Assembly (NCBI GenBank): GCA_029266495.1
Contig: JAQSWS010000005.1
Location: 1 to 64,000 of the forward strand
Direction: 5' to 3'
From: Rariglobus sp.
Lineage (GTDB): Bacteria; Verrucomicrobiota; Verrucomicrobiia; Opitutales; Opitutaceae
Length of the DNA: 64,000 nt
Part shown: positions 63,189 to 64,000 of the stretch, one piece after another
Position numbering within the stretch: the stretch's first letter is position 1
Layout: the number at the start of each line of letters is the position of its first letter
Made by a program: the position numbers and the translations under genes
Notes under the pieces: generated by a model
The model's input: only the letters and a program-made list of their open reading frames with translations
Databases searched by the model: none
What the model was told of the DNA's origin: nothing

Positions 63189-64000
63189 ATGACCCGTCTC
63201 ATCACGATGAAGGAGATTGCGGTCGCGGCCGGCGTTTCCACCGCCACCATCAGCCGGGCACTCGGAACCCACCCCCGCATCCCCGACGCCACCCGCCAGC
63301 GTATCCGGAAACTGGCGATTTCGCTCGGCTACCGGCCCAATCCGCTGCTCTCCGCCTACGCCCGGCAGCGCCGGGGAAAAACCCTGGGCGCGGAGATCGC
63401 CACGCTCGCCTACGTCACCAATTTCCCGACCGCCGACGAATGGCGGGGGAATACCTTCTACCAGCTGCTGTTCAAGGGCGCCGTCGCACAGGCCCGGCGC
63501 AACGGCTACAAGCTGGAGCATTTCTGGCTGCGCGAACCCGGCATGACCGGCAAACGACTCAGCGGGATTCTCGACAGCCGCGGCATCTCCGGCGTTTGCA
63601 TCGCCCCGACCCCTGTGGTGCGGCGGATAGATCTTGAGTGGAGCCGTTTCTGCTGCGTGACGATCGGCTACTCGCTGCTGCAACCGTTGCTGCACCGCAC
63701 CGCACCCCATCACTTCCAGGCCGTCCTCATCGCCAGCCGCAAGCTATGGCGCCTCGGCTACACCCGGATCGGTCTGTGCATAAAGGCCGCCACCAGCCCC
63801 CAAGTGAACGATCTCTGGCTGGCCGGCGCATTGGTTACCCAGCAGCAAAATCCCCAGACTCCGCTAAAGGTGTTTCTTTATGAAGAAACCAGTCGCGGCG
63901 ACATCCCCGCCTGGATCGCGAAGGAACGTCTTGAGGTCATTCTGAGCGACAATCCCCAGGCGCTGCGGGACCTGACGCGCGGCGGTGCCCAGGCGGCGGA
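63189..64000 (+). CDS. LacI-family transcriptional regulator, partial
   Basis: Not in the ORF track because it runs off the window. ATG 63189 begins MTRLITMKEIAVAAGVSTAT, then ISRALGTHPRIPDATRQRIR and LGYRPNPLLSAYARQRRG: LacI helix-turn-helix and hinge. The sensor domain is visible to the edge (LDSRGISGVCIAPTP, LWRLGYTRIGLCIKAATSPQ). About 270 residues are seen. It probably regulates a glycan-use locus to the right or the GH5 gene to the left. Confidence 0.9.
   Translation, partial: MTRLITMKEIAVAAGVSTATISRALGTHPRIPDATRQRIRKLAISLGYRPNPLLSAYARQRRGKTLGAEIATLAYVTNFPTADEWRGNTFYQLLFKGAVAQARRNGYKLEHFWLREPGMTGKRLSGILDSRGISGVCIAPTPVVRRIDLEWSRFCCVTIGYSLLQPLLHRTAPHHFQAVLIASRKLWRLGYTRIGLCIKAATSPQVNDLWLAGALVTQQQNPQTPLKVFLYEETSRGDIPAWIAKERLEVILSDNPQALRDLTRGGAQAA

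Overview
The window looks like a chromosome segment from a Verrucomicrobiota bacterium, probably Opitutaceae-like. The reasons are high GC, two PEP-CTERM proteins with IPEPSTYA tails, a very large prepilin-like secreted protein followed by small secreted and VWA-like proteins (an arrangement typical of verrucomicrobial cassettes), degenerate LacI/GntR sugar regulators, a GH5 enzyme and a Ro60 protein. This assignment is inference from gene content; no marker gene was compared.

Layout. 1-2 kb: tail of a secreted carbohydrate-binding-like protein, a SurA-N-like exported protein and a PEP-CTERM protein. 2.1-19.1 kb: an RNA-repair island read leftward. In transcription order it holds a small ORF, 18 tRNA genes, five Y-RNA-like genes, a Ro60 (TROVE-VWA) gene behind an intrinsic terminator, 7 more tRNA genes, an HNH protein, a FliA-type sigma factor, an unknown protein, RtcB ligase, an SPFH protein, two RlaP-type nucleotidyltransferases, a NUDIX/NrtR-type regulator, an ADP-ribosylglycohydrolase, a second SPFH protein, an NAD-kinase-like protein and an unknown protein. 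19.3-28.3 kb: a LysR-type regulator, then a phosphorelay made of a response regulator, a REC-kinase and a 2110-residue kinase with about 12 HAMP units. 28.6-37.4 kb: a lipase-like hydrolase, three tandem paralogous exported proteins, a pseudopilin, a polysaccharide deacetylase, a toroid-like protein and a STAS protein. 37.5-42.2 kb: panE and an Mla-type lipid transport operon. 42.2-53.5 kb: HAD phosphatase, DUF2721-like, RecD2, a sensor kinase, YbaK-like editing protein, a paired M16 peptidase system and a GntR/LacI chimeric repressor. 53.8-64 kb: a PEP-CTERM beta-strand-repeat protein, the large prepilin-like cassette, GH5 and a LacI regulator cut by the window end.

The main discovery candidate is the RNA island. 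It encodes 25 tRNAs with encoded CCA ends, covering 19 amino acids (no tRNA-Gln was recognised), usually packed with about 5-nt spacers. Every one has G at T-loop position 55 (NGC in place of TTC), and none shows the GG pair in the D loop; position 18 is almost always A. The 18-55 elbow contact has therefore been changed in a coordinated way across the whole set. The five Y-RNA-like genes beside them carry circularly permuted tRNA-like modules; the four in which a T loop can be recognised keep canonical TTC-type loops. Several array tRNAs have 65-90 nt insertions in the D or T loop, some of them the same element in opposite orientations. The array is bracketed by inverted repeats. With Ro60, RtcB and two RlaP enzymes, this suggests a self-contained reserve and repair system for tRNA damage: spare tRNAs with an altered elbow, Y RNAs that resemble normal tRNAs, and ligation and end-healing enzymes. 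That function is inference; the sequence features are directly visible.
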